Shown piece after piece: positions 1-11,209 of a stretch of DNA of 64,000 bases. The stretch's first letter is position 1, and every line of letters starts with the position of its first letter. Below the pieces are notes generated by a model. That model was not told where the DNA came from, ran no database searches, and worked only from the letters and a program-made list of their open reading frames with translations. Location of the stretch: the NCBI GenBank assembly GCA_937873315.1, contig CALMQX010000035.1, positions 1 through 64,000 on the forward strand. Reading direction: 5' to 3'. The position numbers were made by a program, and so were the translations under genes. Source of the DNA: an uncultured Nostocoides sp. Its GTDB lineage: Bacteria > Actinomycetota > Actinomycetes > Actinomycetales > Dermatophilaceae.

Positions 1-2
1 CC

Positions 3-53
3 AGCATTGGCTCGGTCACCGCCGGCCAGCACACCTCGGGAGGCCGGCCATGA
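3..53 (+). CDS. C-terminal tail of an upstream gene (partial)
   Basis: One forward frame entering from the left edge stays open and stops at the TGA at 51-53. That stop overlaps the ATG of the next gene (50-52) in an ATGA arrangement. Such four-base overlaps recur through this window between co-transcribed genes, so a gene probably ends here. Only 16 residues (SIGSVTAGQHTSGGRP) are visible and no family can be named. It could equally be non-coding. Confidence 0.35.
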   Translation, partial: SIGSVTAGQHTSGGRP

Positions 54-967
54 TCACCCGACGCACCCTCCTCGGGGGTTCCCTCGCGGTCTTGCTCACC
101 ACCGGTGGCGCCAGCGCCTGGGCCTTGGATCGATTCGTCATCGACCATGTCGAAGTCGACAATGCGTCCTCGCAGACCTCCTCGGTGGCGGTCGCCGCAG
201 CCGACCAGTCGGGATCGTCGACGGCTACGAGCTACACCAGCGACACGGCCAAGATCACGATCACGACCCACACCTCCGGGTCGGGCAATGACCTGGTCAC
301 GTACTACGTCGCTGATGTGACGGTGACCGACGCGACCATCCTGCGATCGGCATTCGCCAATGACCAGTTCGGCGAGAACATCATCGCCATCCCTTCGGAG
401 ATCGCCGCTTCGGTCGGGGCCATCTTGGCCATCAATGGCGACTACTACGGATTCCGCGACGACGGCATCGTCATTCGCAATGGCGTGATCTATCGCAATG
501 AGCCCGCCCGCCAAGGGCTGGTGCTCTACACCGATGGCACCCTGAAGCTCTACGACGAGACCACGACCACCGCGGACAAGCTCCTCGCCGACGGCGCCTG
601 GCAAACCTGGTCCTTCGGGCCCGGCCTGGTGAATGCCGGCAAGGTGCTCGGTGGCATCGAGAGCGTCGAGGTCGACACCAACTTCGGCAACCACTCGGTG
701 CAGGGCAATCAGCCACGCACCGGCATCGGGATGATCTCCGCGAACCACTTTGTCCTGGTCGCCGTCGATGGCCGCTCCACCGGATACAGCCGAGGGGTGT
801 CGATGACCGAGATGGCCCAAATCTTCGTGGACCTCGGCGCCACGGTCGCCTACAACCTCGATGGTGGCGGCTCCACGACCATGGTGTTCAACGACGCCCT
901 GGTCAACAACCCACTGGGGCGCGGCGAGGAACGCGGCACCTCCGACATCATCTACATCGCTGGATAG
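50..967 (+). CDS. Exported phosphodiester glycosidase (NAGPA-like) family protein
   Basis: A 305-residue protein. The N-terminus TRRTLLGG followed by a hydrophobic run to about residue 26 looks like a signal peptide or anchor, possibly Tat-like because of the twin arginine. The body matches the phosphodiester glycosidase domain (PF09992, related to NAGPA and to exopolysaccharide proteins): the INGDYYGF segment near residue 127 and the signature NLDGGGSTTMVF near residue 273. The family hydrolyses sugar-phosphodiester bonds outside the cytoplasm; the substrate here is unknown. The ATG is preceded by GGGAGG at 39-44. The stop is 9 bases before a GT2 glycosyltransferase, suggesting a shared role in surface glycan metabolism (inference). 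Confidence 0.85.
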   Translation: MITRRTLLGGSLAVLLTTGGASAWALDRFVIDHVEVDNASSQTSSVAVAAADQSGSSTATSYTSDTAKITITTHTSGSGNDLVTYYVADVTVTDATILRSAFANDQFGENIIAIPSEIAASVGAILAINGDYYGFRDDGIVIRNGVIYRNEPARQGLVLYTDGTLKLYDETTTTADKLLADGAWQTWSFGPGLVNAGKVLGGIESVEVDTNFGNHSVQGNQPRTGIGMISANHFVLVAVDGRSTGYSRGVSMTEMAQIFVDLGATVAYNLDGGGSTTMVFNDALVNNPLGRGEERGTSDIIYIAG

Positions 968-976
968 GGGCCTGCC

Positions 977-2042
977 ATGATCGTTCTCATCCCGAGTTTC
1001 GAGCCTGATGACCGGCTCGAGCAGATCGTCGGCGATCTCATCACCCAGTCGGGGCTGCACGTCGTCGTCGTGGACGATGGCAGCGGTCCGGAGTATGCCG
1101 ACCACATGAGCGCCGTGGCCGACTTGGGCGCCACCGTGCTCACGCACCCGGTGAACCGGGGCAAGGGCGCGGCCCTGCGGACCGGGATTGAGCACATCCT
1201 GCAGGCCCATCCCGGCGAATCGGTGGTGTGCGCTGACTCCGACGGCCAGCACTCCCCGGTCGACGTCCTGCGCGTCGCGGCCCGGCTCGATGAAGGCGAC
1301 TCGGCCATGGTGCTCGGCGTCCGCCGCTTCACCGGCCGGGTACCCATGCGCAGCCGCGTGGGCAATGGCGTGACGGCCCGGCTCTTCCGGGCCCTCACCG
1401 GGATCAGCCTGGGCGACACCCAGACCGGCCTGCGGGCCTATCCCGCGGCCACCTTGCCCTGGCTGCTGACGATCCCCGGTGATCGCTTCGAGTGGGAGCT
1501 GCGCGTCTTGTTGGCAGCCGCCCGGGACCACCGGCCGATCGAGCAGGTCGAGATCGCCACCATCTATCTCGAGGAGAACGCCTCCTCGCACTTCCGCCCG
1601 CTGCAGGACTCGGCGCGGATCTACCGACAGCTCCTCGGCTTCGCCAGTTCCTCGTTGGCGGGCTTTGCCCTCGATGCAGCTCTCCTGGCGGTGCTCGTCG
1701 CCCTTGGCGTGCCCTTGGTCTGGTCGGTCTTGGCCGCCCGAGTGGTGAGCGCAAGTGCGAACTATGCCCTGAATCGCCGATGGGTCTTCGGCCGCGGCGA
1801 GACGCCAACTCCCCACCGGATCGCCTTCCCCCGGTATGCCGCCTTGGCTGGCGTGATCCTGGTGGCCAACGAGCTACTCATCCACGCCTTGGTGAACGTC
1901 ACCGGCTCCTTGGTCGTGAGCAAACTCGTGACCGAGTTGGCGCTCTTCTCGGTGAGTTTTGCCGTCCAACGAACCGTGGTCTTCGCCCGCAGCCATCAGG
2001 CCAGCCGGGACGCGGCGACCGCCGACGGCATAGCCTGCGAGT

Positions 2043-2068
<26 letters not shown>
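977..2068 (+). CDS. Family 2 glycosyltransferase fused to a GtrA-like membrane domain
   Basis: A 363-residue protein with two parts. Residues 1-215 are a GT-A fold family 2 glycosyltransferase of the polyprenyl-phosphate sugar synthase type: IVLIPSFEP start, VVVVDDGSG, the metal-binding ADSDGQH motif and TQTGLRAY. Residues from about 220 onward are hydrophobic with the GtrA hallmark NYALNRRWVFGR. Such fusions normally make or flip a lipid-linked sugar. It starts 9 bases after the phosphodiester glycosidase stop and overlaps the next gene by 26 bases, so the three probably form one operon. The exact sugar and lipid cannot be told from sequence. Confidence 0.88.
2031..2042 (+). promoter_or_regulatory. 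Possible leaderless promoter -10 box (TAGCCT) for the phosphoesterase gene
   Basis: TAGCCT at 2031-2036 lies six bases before the ATG at 2043, the spacing at which an actinobacterial TANNNT -10 box would start transcription at the A of the ATG. No Shine-Dalgarno is visible. It sits inside the 3' end of the glycosyltransferase gene. Inference from spacing only. Confidence 0.4.
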
Positions 2069-4878
<2,810 letters not shown>

Positions 4879-5853
4879 TCAGCTCTCCAGCAGGTGCCGC
4901 AGCCGGCGTTCCTCGTCGTCGGTCAGACCCGCCTGGCGCGGCACGCTGCGGCTCTCCTCGTAGTCCAGGGCAGCCGCCAAGGTCTCGGCCAGCGGTCGGA
5001 CCAGCAGGCCCTCAACCCGTGCTCGGCCGGTATCGAGAGTGGCGAAGTAGCGCCACAGTGGGTCATCGATCCACAGCGGCAAACTCATCGGGCCCATCCA
5101 GTCGCTCACTCCGGCCGCGCCGAGCGCCTGCGCACTGGCCGGCCGAATCGCGGCAGACGAGTGCGCCACGGTGCGCGCCAGCTCAAGAAGCTCCCCCAGC
5201 GCAATGGTCGGCCCGGTGGCATTGAAGACCCCCGGCACCCGCTCGGCGGCGCAGTGGACCAGCCAGGCCGCCAGATCCTCCACGTCGATCAGTGCCGTGG
5301 GAAAGCCCAGGTCGGGCGGGACCAGGACATCGGCCCCGGTCGGATGCCGGAAACGCCACGGGTAGTACCCACTGCGTCCCGACCAGTCCCCGGCACCGCC
5401 GATCAGCCCGGCGCGCACGATCGTGAAACTCTCCCGGGCATCGAGCACCGCCTGCTCACAGGCCACCTTCGCCGGCCCGTATGCGCTCATGTCTGCCATG
5501 ACATCGTCGGTCAACGGGTCCAGAGTGGCGCTCTCCTCGCCCTGTGCTGGCTGGTCGAAGTGGGCATAGACACTGGCCGAGGACACCAAGACCCAGTGCC
5601 GAGCCCGGAGCTGTTGGGCGGCACGTCGAGCATGTCCGGGCTGGCGGGTGAGGTCGAGCACGGCATCCCAGGTGATGCCGCCGACCTCGACCAGCGCGTC
5701 AGGCTGATCGCGATCGGCACGAACGAGCCGCGCTCCGGGTGGCAGCGGCGTACTGCCGCGCGCCAGACAGGTCGTGTCCATCCCGGCGGCGATCGCGTGC
5801 CGGGTCACCGCCCCGCCGAGCCACGCGGTCCCGCCAAGGATGAGCAGTCGCAT
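4879..5853 (-). CDS. NAD-dependent epimerase/dehydratase family (extended SDR) protein
   Basis: A 324-residue Rossmann-fold protein beginning MRLLILGGTAWLGG, the nucleotide-binding glycine motif at the very N-terminus; this is why the ATG at 5853 is chosen over an open upstream extension. Later landmarks are SSASVYAH and YGPAKVACE, the latter giving the YxxxK catalytic pair of extended SDRs. Such enzymes act on nucleotide sugars or related carbonyl compounds; the substrate is unknown. It lies upstream of ligA on the same strand with a 24-base gap and is divergent from the acyl-CoA ligase across 125 bases. A CATACT hexamer sits five bases before the ATG and may be a -10 box of a near-leaderless transcript. 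Confidence 0.82.
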   Translation of the reverse strand: MRLLILGGTAWLGGAVTRHAIAAGMDTTCLARGSTPLPPGARLVRADRDQPDALVEVGGITWDAVLDLTRQPGHARRAAQQLRARHWVLVSSASVYAHFDQPAQGEESATLDPLTDDVMADMSAYGPAKVACEQAVLDARESFTIVRAGLIGGAGDWSGRSGYYPWRFRHPTGADVLVPPDLGFPTALIDVEDLAAWLVHCAAERVPGVFNATGPTIALGELLELARTVAHSSAAIRPASAQALGAAGVSDWMGPMSLPLWIDDPLWRYFATLDTGRARVEGLLVRPLAETLAAALDYEESRSVPRQAGLTDDEERRLRHLLES

Positions 5854-5978
5854 ACTCGAGTATGACCGGCCCCACCCGCGCGGACGGCAGCCCTGAGCTG
5901 GATCCTGATCGGCCGTTCTGGACCTCTCGCTCAGATACCGCAAGGATGGGGCGGAACCCACGCCCCGGAGGAGACCCG

Positions 5979-7475
5979 ATGACCAACCTCGCGACCAACC
6001 TCACCGCTACGGCAGAGCGCTTGCCCGATCAGGCGGCGATCCGGATCAATGGGCAGGGCATCAGTTACGCCCAGCTGCACAGCCAGGCGGCCACCCTTGC
6101 CGGTGAGCTGCGAGCGGCCGGTATCGAGCCCGGTGACCGGGTGGCCATCATCCTCCCCAACGTGCCGGCATTCCCGATCGCCTTCTGGGCGATCCTGCTG
6201 GCTGGCGGCACGGTCGTGCCCATGAACCCGCTGCTCAAGGCCGGCGAGATCGACTACTTCTTCAGCGATAGCGGCGCCAAGCTGGCCTTCGTCTGGCCGG
6301 ATTTCGTGGCCGAGGCCACCAAGGGCGCAGCCAATAGCGGCACCCGGATCATCGAATGCGGCCCCATGGGTCCGGTACCCGGCCAGTTGGCCGCTGGCGA
6401 GCCGATTGCGGCACCCAGCGAGCGCGACCACCAGGACACCGCGATCATTCTGTACACCTCCGGCACCACCGGCCGCCCCAAGGGCGCGGAGTTGACCCAT
6501 CGCAATATCCACCTCAATGCCACCCGCAGCGCCACCGTCATCCTGCAGATCGACAGCAGCGATATCGTCATGGGCTGCCTGCCGCTCTTCCACGTCTTCG
6601 GGCTGGTCGTCGGCCTGAATGCCGCGACCATCGCCGGTGCCTCCTTGGCGCTGATCCCGCGCTTCGACCCAGAGGCGGCGATCGAGACCATCGAGAAGGA
6701 GCGGGTGACGATCTTCCAGGGCGTGCCGACGATGTATGCCGCGATCCTCAACCACCCCCGCTCCGATGGCATGGATGCCTCGTCGCTGCGGGCATGCGCC
6801 AGCGGCGGTTCGGCGATGCCCCTGGAGGTCATGAAGTCCTTCGAAAACAAACTCGGCTGCATCATTCTCGAGGGCTACGGCCTCTCGGAGACCAGCCCGG
6901 TGGCGAGCTTCAATATGCCCGACCGCGAGCGCAAGCCCGGCACCATCGGGGTGGCCATCCCCGGGTGCGAGATGAAGTGCGTCGACATCGAGGGCGCCGA
7001 GGTGCCGGTCGGCGAGGTCGGTGAGATCGCGATTCGCGGCGACAACGTCATGAAGGGCTATTGGGGCAAGCCGGAGGCGACCGCAGAGGCCATCCCGGAC
7101 GGCTGGTTCCGCACCGGTGACCTGGCGACCATGGATGCGGAGGGCTACTTCACCATCGTGGACCGCAAGAAGGACATGATCCTGCGCGGCGGGATGAATG
7201 TGTACCCGCGCGAGGTCGAGGAAGCCCTCTACCGGCACCCCGATGTTCTCGAGGCCGCGGTCGTGGCGGTGCCCGATGACCTGCTCGGCGAAGAGGTCGG
7301 CGCGGCTATCGCGCTGCGGCCGGGAGCCAGCACCACGGTCGAGGACGTCCAGGCCTGGATCAAGGCCGAGATTGCGGCATACAAGTACCCCCGACACGTC
7401 TGGCCGGTCTCCGAACTCCCCAAGGGCCCCACCGGCAAGATCCTGCGGCGTGAGGTGCACAAGCCGGTGGACTAA
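5979..7475 (+). CDS. Long-chain fatty-acid-CoA ligase / AMP-forming acyl-CoA synthetase
   Basis: A 498-residue ANL-superfamily enzyme that activates a carboxylic acid with ATP to an acyl-AMP and then to acyl-CoA. Visible motifs: the P-loop YTSGTTGRPKGAEL (near residue 155), GYGLSETSP (A5, near 302), GWFRTGDLA (A7), DRKKDMILRGG (A8 hinge) and PTGKILRR with the C-terminal catalytic lysine (A10). The ATG at 5979 is chosen because GGAGGAG lies 6 bases upstream and the protein then begins at the usual family position; the open frame upstream has no such support. Chain length cannot be inferred, though FadD-like medium/long chain is usual. It is a single gene between convergent and divergent neighbours. 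Confidence 0.92.
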   Translation: MTNLATNLTATAERLPDQAAIRINGQGISYAQLHSQAATLAGELRAAGIEPGDRVAIILPNVPAFPIAFWAILLAGGTVVPMNPLLKAGEIDYFFSDSGAKLAFVWPDFVAEATKGAANSGTRIIECGPMGPVPGQLAAGEPIAAPSERDHQDTAIILYTSGTTGRPKGAELTHRNIHLNATRSATVILQIDSSDIVMGCLPLFHVFGLVVGLNAATIAGASLALIPRFDPEAAIETIEKERVTIFQGVPTMYAAILNHPRSDGMDASSLRACASGGSAMPLEVMKSFENKLGCIILEGYGLSETSPVASFNMPDRERKPGTIGVAIPGCEMKCVDIEGAEVPVGEVGEIAIRGDNVMKGYWGKPEATAEAIPDGWFRTGDLATMDAEGYFTIVDRKKDMILRGGMNVYPREVEEALYRHPDVLEAAVVAVPDDLLGEEVGAAIALRPGASTTVEDVQAWIKAEIAAYKYPRHVWPVSELPKGPTGKILRREVHKPVD

Positions 7476-7503
7476 GGCGCGTTCGCCGGGAGCACCGTCA
7501 CGG

Positions 7504-7881
7504 TCAGGACACCGCCCTCGGCGTGGCTGACCTCAGCGCGTCCCAGCCGCCTGCGATATCGATAGTGAAGTCCGTTTTGCGCAACCGCATGGACTCCCCA
7601 GTCGTTGGCGTCAAGGTGACCGACCGATAGGGACCCAATCCCACCGTGATCGTGGTGGTGCCGAAGGGGAAGAAGACTTCACCAGGCCGCTCGCTGAGGG
7701 CCGACCGTGACAACCCGGCGACGGCCGAGAGTCGGCGCTCCTGCCAACCCCGACTTTTGGCGTTCACTGCCCGATCCGGCATGGGCAGGTCCATGGGAAG
7801 GACCAGTACGCCGTCCTGGTAGATCAACAGGTCGAACAACGCCCAGCCCTTGCCGGGCACCACGCTGAGCGTGCTGGTCAC
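7504..7881 (-). CDS. Hypothetical protein, last gene of a long operon
   Basis: A 125-residue protein I do not recognise. It starts at a GTG whose GTGA overlaps the stop of the preceding GNAT-like ORF, the usual coupling in this operon. It has no clear signal peptide or membrane segment. The middle is beta-rich (FDLLIYQDGVLVLP, FFPFGTTTITVG, YRSVTLTP), reminiscent of PH-like or tubby-like small domains of actinobacteria, but that is only an impression. It ends convergently 29 bases from the acyl-CoA ligase stop. It may be a remnant, since the gene upstream also looks truncated. Confidence 0.6.
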   Translation of the reverse strand: MTSTLSVVPGKGWALFDLLIYQDGVLVLPMDLPMPDRAVNAKSRGWQERRLSAVAGLSRSALSERPGEVFFPFGTTTITVGLGPYRSVTLTPTTGESMRLRKTDFTIDIAGGWDALRSATPRAVS

Positions 7882-8087
7882 TGCACACAGACATGGCCGA
7901 CCAGGCGTTCTCCGCGCAGTCCGACGTAGGCCACGAGTTCATGCTCGCGGCGGATGAAGTCCTCGGGCGGGAAAGGCAGCGGCCAGCGATGCGGGTAGAG
8001 CGAGGTCGGCTGCTGCTCCATGAGCATCTCGACCAGAGCGTCCAGATCGTCCTCGCGGCGCTCCCGGATGATCAGGTCATCACTCAC
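7878..8087 (-). CDS. Short GNAT-like N-acetyltransferase fragment
   Basis: A 69-residue ORF resembling only the first half of a GNAT acetyltransferase: IIRERREDDLDALVEML (beta1-alpha1) through LVAYVGLRGERLVGHVCVQ (beta3-beta4), then a stop. The acetyl-CoA binding loop (R/Q-x-x-G-x-G/A) that normally follows is absent, and no frame downstream restores it. The GTG at 8087 is chosen because AGGAAGG lies 7 bases upstream and the start overlaps the stop of the transporter gene; an upstream GTG at 8111 lacks such a site. Most likely a truncated, non-catalytic remnant still held in an operon by GTGA coupling to the next ORF. Confidence 0.55.
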   Translation of the reverse strand: MSDDLIIRERREDDLDALVEMLMEQQPTSLYPHRWPLPFPPEDFIRREHELVAYVGLRGERLVGHVCVQ

Positions 8088-9039
8088 CAGCGGCCTTCCT
8101 GGGCGCCGCATTGATCACGAAAGCGGCACCGAGCACGATGACGAAGCCGGCGAGTTGGGCCACACCCAGGTGCTCACGCAGCACCACGACGCCCAGAATG
8201 ACCGACACCACCGGAATCAGATAGGTGACGGTCGTCGACACGATGGCTCCGGCAGCCCGCACCACGTCGTACTGCAACATGTACGCGGCACCGGTACCCA
8301 GCAGACCGAGCACGGCCACCGAGCCCAGCGAGAGCCACAACGGGTATGCCGTGGGCTCGCCAACCGGATCAGGGATGAGCGACCAGGGCGCCGGCACGCT
8401 ATCGCGGGTCAGCCACCACCAGCCGAAAAGAACCGGCACCATGAGCGCGCTGCCGCAGAGCAGCAAAGCGGTGGGTTGTGAGAGGCCCCCAAGGTCGGCG
8501 GCCCCGAGATAGCGCCGGTTGTAGGTCCAACCGAGGCCATAGCAGGCGCCGGAGAGCAAGACGATGAGGAAGCCCACCGGGTCGGGACGGCCCAGGGAGT
8601 TCCAGGGCTCGGCAATGATGACCACGCCAACGAAGCCGATCAGGACGGCCGCCAGTTTGCGTGCCGTCAGCCGCTCCGAGGGCAACAGGAGCAAACCGAA
8701 GATGACCGCCGCGATCGGGGTCGTGGCGTTCCCGATCCCGGCCAAGGCAGAGCTCACGTACTGCTCGCCGATGACAAACCCGGTGAAGGGCAGCACCGTG
8801 AGGAAGGCCGAGCAGAACATCAGATGGCCCCACACGCGGCGCTCGCGCGGCAGAGTGCCACCCGAGACCCGCAGGAGGGCCACCAGCGTCGCGGCGCCCA
8901 GCAGGATACGCAGGGTGCTGATCTGGATGGGGTGCAGGTGCGTGAGCCCGACCTTCATGAACAGGAAGGACGATCCCCAAATCAGGGCCAGAGCCACAAA
9001 CTTTGCCTGCCAAGGAAGCCGATCCAAGAGGCGCATCAT
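8080..9039 (-). CDS. EamA/DMT-family transporter
   Basis: A 319-residue integral membrane protein with about ten hydrophobic segments in two repeats of five, typical of drug/metabolite transporters. The first repeat opens with FVALALIWGSSFLFMKVGL; the second starts near PVGFLIVLLSGACYGLGWTYNRR. The substrate is unknown. The ATG at 9039 is preceded by AAAGGA at a suitable distance and overlaps the stop of the MetE-like gene in ATGA, so translation is probably coupled. An ORF extending much further upstream in this frame overlaps the MetE-like gene and is a shadow. Confidence 0.88.
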   Translation of the reverse strand: MMRLLDRLPWQAKFVALALIWGSSFLFMKVGLTHLHPIQISTLRILLGAATLVALLRVSGGTLPRERRVWGHLMFCSAFLTVLPFTGFVIGEQYVSSALAGIGNATTPIAAVIFGLLLLPSERLTARKLAAVLIGFVGVVIIAEPWNSLGRPDPVGFLIVLLSGACYGLGWTYNRRYLGAADLGGLSQPTALLLCGSALMVPVLFGWWWLTRDSVPAPWSLIPDPVGEPTAYPLWLSLGSVAVLGLLGTGAAYMLQYDVVRAAGAIVSTTVTYLIPVVSVILGVVVLREHLGVAQLAGFVIVLGAAFVINAAPRKAAGE

Positions 9040-10025
9040 CGGGACATCCTTTCGGTGAGGTCGCGGGCAGTGTCGACCGCACGCCGGTGCGTGTCCTGGG
9101 CAGCCTTGGCCGTGAGCCCGGCAAGCCCGCAGGTCGGGGTGATCGTGAGCTGCCCAAGCAGGGCGGCGTCCAGGCCGACGCGCTCGAAGGCCCCCTCGAT
9201 GAGCCGCGTGGCGGCTGCCACCGACCCGCTGCCATCGGTGGGCAGGCAACCGGCATACAGCTGTGTCCCGGACTCCACGGTGGCGGCCACCGACTCCCAG
9301 CGGGCGGGCGAGGCGTCCATCAGATCCACGGCGATAGCGCTCACCCCACTCTCGCGCAGCAGTGGCACCGGCGCGGCCGGATGACAACAGTGCAGCACGC
9401 TGGGCACGTCCACGGCACCGACGACCCGGCGAAGCCCACCGGCGGCGACCCGAGGGTCGACCGACCGGATTCGGCCGTACCCGGACGCGGTCGGCAACGA
9501 ACCGGCCAGCACCGCAGGCAGTGCGGGTTCGTCGATCTGCACGATGACCTCGGCGCCCGGGATCAGCCGCCGCAGATCAGCGATATGGACAGCAATGCCC
9601 TCGGCCAGCGAGTCGACCAGATCCCGGGTCGCCCCGGCATCGGTGACCACGCGCTCGCCTCGGTTCAGTTCGAGACTGGCGGCAAGGGTCCACGGGCCGC
9701 ACACCTGGGTCTTGAGCTCCCCGACATAGCCGTCATAAGCCTCGGCCAGTTCGTCGAGGTCCTGGCGCCAGAGGGCTGCAGTCCGCGCGGCATCTCGGCC
9801 AGGGCGATCGACCAGACGCCAGCCCGCAGGCTGCAGATCGACCGGCAGGTCGACGAGCAGCCCCGCTCCGCGCCCAATCATGTCGGCGCCCGGCCCACGG
9901 GCCGGGGTCTCCGGAAGGTAGGGGATGCCGAGGGCGTCGCTATCGAGCAATAGATCGCGGACCGTGACGATGGCTTCACGAGCATCCGAGCCGGGCCAGG
10001 AGCCGATACCAGTTGCGCGCGTCAC
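9036..10025 (-). CDS. Cobalamin-independent methionine synthase-like (MetE C-domain) protein
   Basis: A 329-residue single-domain protein corresponding to the C-terminal catalytic barrel of MetE, without the N-terminal half of classical 750-residue MetE. It begins at a GTG giving VTRATGIGSWPGSD, the usual opening of this actinobacterial family. Probable zinc ligands are visible: His and Cys in LHCCHP, and the late Cys in ITPTCGLAG; the acidic ligand of MetE seems to be Asp or displaced. It presumably moves a methyl group to a thiol acceptor; the true donor and acceptor are unknown. The start lies 8 bases after the upstream stop; the stop overlaps the transporter start. A similar gene sits near ligA in mycobacteria. 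Confidence 0.8.
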   Translation of the reverse strand: MTRATGIGSWPGSDAREAIVTVRDLLLDSDALGIPYLPETPARGPGADMIGRGAGLLVDLPVDLQPAGWRLVDRPGRDAARTAALWRQDLDELAEAYDGYVGELKTQVCGPWTLAASLELNRGERVVTDAGATRDLVDSLAEGIAVHIADLRRLIPGAEVIVQIDEPALPAVLAGSLPTASGYGRIRSVDPRVAAGGLRRVVGAVDVPSVLHCCHPAAPVPLLRESGVSAIAVDLMDASPARWESVAATVESGTQLYAGCLPTDGSGSVAAATRLIEGAFERVGLDAALLGQLTITPTCGLAGLTAKAAQDTHRRAVDTARDLTERMSR

Positions 10026-10032
10026 CGGTTCA

Positions 10033-10884
10033 TCATGGCGCAGGGTGAGCGGCGACGAAGGCCGTGACCGAGGTCGGGACCGGCCCCCCCGCCCAGGACG
10101 CCGCCAGTGGCGCACCAGCGGTCATCGCCAGCGGGATGACCCCGCACCAGACCGACACCTCGCCGTCCGGGTCGCCCGGCGCTCCTGCCCGGGTCTTCAT
10201 CAGCCAGTTGTCGTCCGTGACTTCGAGCGCCAGCGCGAGCGTGGCCGCAACCTCCTTGCGGGTGGACCGACCGACCTCACCGGGGCGGCCCGGCAGCAAG
10301 CGCTCCGAGATGGTCTCGAGCGCCTCGGCCTCGGTGACTCCCTCCAAGGCGACCAGCCGCCCACGGATCACTGCCGAGCGGTAGTTCGCCGAGGAGTCGA
10401 AGGTCGACTCGGCCACCACCAGGCCGTCGATTGCCGTCACGGAGAAGGCGACCGGAGCGCCGGCCGCCGTATGCCGCAGCAGGCCGGCACCGGTGGAACC
10501 GTGCAGCAGGATGTGGTCACCATCGCGGCCGAAGAGCATGGGGACGACCCACGGCTCCCCATCCACCACACTGGCCAGAGTGCCCACGAGCTGGCTGTCC
10601 AGGAAGGCGTAGAGCTCCTCCCGGTCCGAGTTTTGACGCTCTGGCTTGCGCGTGAATTGTGTTGTCCGAGAAGGCCGTTCATGTAGCGGCGGGTGGCGGC
10701 GAAGGGCATCCCCGACCCGCGTCGGGCGACTCTGAAGGTCTCCGCCACAGTTCGGGCAGACCCCCTTCAGTTCGTCCCCGCACGAGAGGCAGAAGGTGCA
10801 TTCGAACGAGCAGACCAGCGCACCGGGCGACTCAGGGGGTAGTGCTACGTGACACCGTTCGCACTCGCTACGCAGCTCAAGCAC
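10033..10884 (-). CDS. DUF1272 zinc-ribbon fused to pyridoxamine 5'-phosphate oxidase-like flavoprotein
   Basis: A 283-residue two-domain protein. Residues 1-60 match DUF1272 (PF06906), a small Cys-rich ribbon: MLELRSECERCHVALP, then SFECTFCLSCGDELKGVCPNCGG. After a linker, residues from about 85 match the FMN-binding Pyridox_ox_2 type of split-barrel enzyme: ELYAFLDSQLVGTLASV, PWVVPMLFGRDGD and LLHGSTGAGLLRH. Both domains usually occur as separate small proteins. The GTG start overlaps the upstream cupin stop by 8 bases. A flavin-dependent redox or cofactor-binding role is likely; the substrate is unknown. Confidence 0.82.
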   Translation of the reverse strand: MLELRSECERCHVALPPESPGALVCSFECTFCLSCGDELKGVCPNCGGDLQSRPTRVGDALRRHPPLHERPSRTTQFTRKPERQNSDREELYAFLDSQLVGTLASVVDGEPWVVPMLFGRDGDHILLHGSTGAGLLRHTAAGAPVAFSVTAIDGLVVAESTFDSSANYRSAVIRGRLVALEGVTEAEALETISERLLPGRPGEVGRSTRKEVAATLALALEVTDDNWLMKTRAGAPGDPDGEVSVWCGVIPLAMTAGAPLAASWAGGPVPTSVTAFVAAHPAP

Positions 10885-11209
10885 GAGCCACTCCGTGCCG
10901 TTCGCCGCCGAAGATCACCCAGGTCACGAAGTCCTCGCTGAGGTCCACAAACCGGTGATCTTCACCGGCCGCCACGAAGGCCGCACTACCGGCCCGGACG
11001 GCATACGCGGCGCCCTCGATCATCAGGGTCGCACTGCCGCCGACAACCACATAGATCTCATCCCGGTCATGCGGCTGCTGCGGATCATGGCCACGGGGCG
11101 CGTAGATCTCCCAGGTCATCGACCCCCAGTCGCCCAACTCGACGAACCGGGGATCGGCCGTGATGGCCGCAGCAACCGCCAGTCCGTCGTGGACGCGCTC
11201 AGAGCCCAT
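10877..11209 (-). CDS. Small cupin-domain protein
   Basis: A 110-residue single-domain cupin. The first metal-binding motif region reads PQQPHDRDEIYVVVGG (residues 43-58) and the second is AGEDHRFVDLSEDF (near 81-94), giving His and Glu ligands at expected places. Small cupins of this kind bind a metal and act as isomerases, dioxygenases or sensors; no substrate can be assigned. The ATG at 11209 overlaps the pirin stop by 11 bases, and its own stop overlaps the next gene by 8 bases, so it is translated within the operon. Confidence 0.78.
   Translation of the reverse strand: MGSERVHDGLAVAAAITADPRFVELGDWGSMTWEIYAPRGHDPQQPHDRDEIYVVVGGSATLMIEGAAYAVRAGSAAFVAAGEDHRFVDLSEDFVTWVIFGGERHGVARA

Noticed and set aside
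5931-7460. 509-codon minus-strand ORF opposite the acyl-CoA ligase
   Set aside because: Shadow of a well supported ANL enzyme; His/Asp-rich repeats reflect reversed codons.
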